From contig NC_092203.1 in assembly GCF_043641665.1 (NCBI RefSeq), forward strand, positions 4,861,067 through 4,925,066: DNA of 64,000 nt, given 5' to 3'. Both the position numbers and the translations under genes were made by a program. A model generated the notes under the pieces. It worked only from the letters and a program-made list of their open reading frames with translations. It did not search any database and had not been told where the DNA came from. Below are positions 62,701 through 64,000 of the stretch, piece by piece; position 1 is the stretch's first letter, and each line of letters opens with the position of its first letter. Origin of the DNA: Enoplosus armatus (Eukaryota > Chordata > Actinopteri > Centrarchiformes > Enoplosidae).

Positions 62701-64000
62701 GACAGCAACTCCGCTTATAGGTCTTCTCACTGTCAGACTCACCTCTCCAGAGGATGGACACATCACAGGTCTCTGCTACCACCGTCTCCCCCCGGGCTCA
62801 CTTGTCAATAGGAGCAGCACCTCCAATGTTTGACCCCAAGGGAGCAGAGAGGGAGGAGGTGGACATAGACATGGAACAGTAGGACAATTCTGCTTTACAT
62901 ACCATATTTAGCTTAGACTGTGAAATTAGTATGATGCAAGGAATAACACTTCCAAGGCTGGGGCTGAGACAGTGTATTTAGTATTTTGCAAGAAAAAAGC
63001 AAAGAGAAGAAGAAGAATTTCAGAATGACCAGCATTGTGACACCACCGTTAAGTTGGGTAACTTGAGGTCGTGTCGTGTATCAGGCTAGTGTGGATTTAT
63101 TGCAGAGTTTCTCAGCCTCTTTGGAGACCTAATGTGCCAGAGTATTTTCCTTGGTTGGGGCTTAATGGGCTGTTTGTGTTTTCTGCACGGAAAACTCACT
63201 TTTGAATCCGGCCTAAATTCTACTTGCTGTGCTTCCTTATCTCCTGTGTTGGGTACAAGCTCTCATACAACCCTGTTTACATGGAGGCAAAGTCCTGCCC
63301 TGCATATCCCCACTATATTCCACTCTAAAAACCCGCCTCAAATTAAAGTCTCGACATGGGTATGAACGGCTTCATTCAGCATCACAGCCCACATTTCCAA
63401 CAGATAACAAAGAATTGTTCTTCCGTATCACATTTCTGCCATTGTGTCCAAATCTCGCTCCCTGCAGTGCATTTCCACAGCATACATCTATTATTTCTGC
63501 ACTATTCCACTGCGATCAGATATGGCACATCCTTCCCGAAAATCCCCAACTTTAACCTTGTGAAAAAGCTTGCAGATTGAACTATCTCAGCAGTTCCCAG
63601 CATCTCTAAGCTGACAGAATGTCTTCATAGCAGTTCAGGGCTCCTCGGTGCCCGTGGATCTGTGCGTCATCCGAGAGTTTGACAGGCGAGCGCGCAGGCG
63701 CCAACACGTGCGCACCGGCACACATACAGGAACGCGCTCTCTGGTGAGAAGCAGGGGGCCAATTATGGGCTACTGTGACAGGGAACGGCTGTAGGGAAGT
63801 CAGTGTCCCCCCAGGCAGGCCACAGTGCACCCGACATACTGCCAGCATGTCCACTGACAGTGATAGGAATCCTATGATACCTCAGTATGGGAAACAAAGG
63901 CACAATGGAAACCTTAAAGCTGTTGAGAAGGATATGTTGGCGGTGTTTTCACAGCAGACACTATAATCAGATCATATTGAACTGTGCTGCACTGTGCGCA

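Larger units (their letters stand above)
40146..64000 (+). other. il1rapl1: il1rapl1 intron 2, at least 23.8 kb, continues past window
   Basis: From the GTAAGT donor at 40146 to the window end I find no exon encoding the expected start of the first Ig domain (a Cys-X-Asp-Trp motif, then the first Ig cysteine). Large 5' introns are typical of IL1RAPL1. Contents noted: a SINE at 40789-40968, microsatellites at 46212, 46996, 52587 and 58269, a poly-T run at about 50328-50342, a Tc1-like remnant at 57365-57786, a purine-rich stretch at about 58050-58150, a hAT element at 59274-59734, a pyrimidine-rich stretch at about 60750-60930, and a small CpG cluster at about 63640-63740. Several balanced-composition segments (44640-44910, 49880-50070, 51890-52200, 54940-55200) look like possible conserved non-coding elements. 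Confidence 0.7.

Noticed and set aside
1..64000. CRISPR arrays, operons or other prokaryotic systems
   Set aside because: No spaced direct-repeat arrays or dense coding were seen, and the window is clearly vertebrate with introns and fish-type repeats.

Overview
The window looks like vertebrate, most probably teleost fish, nuclear DNA. It is AT-rich, has almost no long reading frames, carries many CA/GT, GA and AT microsatellites, and contains a tRNA-derived SINE, a Tc1-like fossil, a LINE fossil and a short hAT element of the kinds common in ray-finned fish. No organism name can be read from the sequence alone.

The one protein-coding locus I can support is the 5' end of an IL1RAPL1 orthologue (il1rapl1, interleukin-1 receptor accessory protein-like 1) on the + strand. 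A CpG-rich promoter with a GA tract and a CCAAT box (about 25.4-26.0 kb) precedes a non-coding exon 1 that ends at a strong GTAAGT donor after base 26367. Intron 1 is about 13.7 kb. Exon 2 (40052-40145) starts after a textbook branch point, pyrimidine tract and AG. It carries 12 bases of leader, an in-frame stop, the start codon, and 82 coding bases for the signal peptide and first mature residues, then ends at a perfect GTAAGT donor in phase 1. Exon 3, which would open the first Ig domain, was not found, so intron 2 runs at least 23.8 kb to the window end. Very long 5' introns are usual for this gene.

Layout: 1-25.4 kb is apparently non-coding upstream DNA with microsatellites and a few degenerate dispersed repeats. 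Next come the promoter and exon 1 (25.4-26.4 kb), intron 1 (26.4-40.05 kb, with G-rich and Z-DNA-prone tracts and a LINE reverse transcriptase fossil near 38 kb), and coding exon 2 (40.05-40.15 kb). Intron 2 (40.15-64 kb) holds a SINE at 40.8 kb, a Tc1-like 3' remnant at 57.4-57.8 kb, a (GT)n tract at 58.3 kb and an intact non-autonomous hAT insertion with a perfect 8-bp target duplication at 59.27-59.74 kb.

I found no novel multi-gene system. The most useful second looks are the three upstream ORFs in the presumed leader, the intact hAT insertion, the LINE fossil, and a cluster of dyad motifs at about 49.97-50.07 kb in intron 2 that could be a regulatory element. Exon 1's start, the conserved-element candidates and the assignment of weak repeats are inference.
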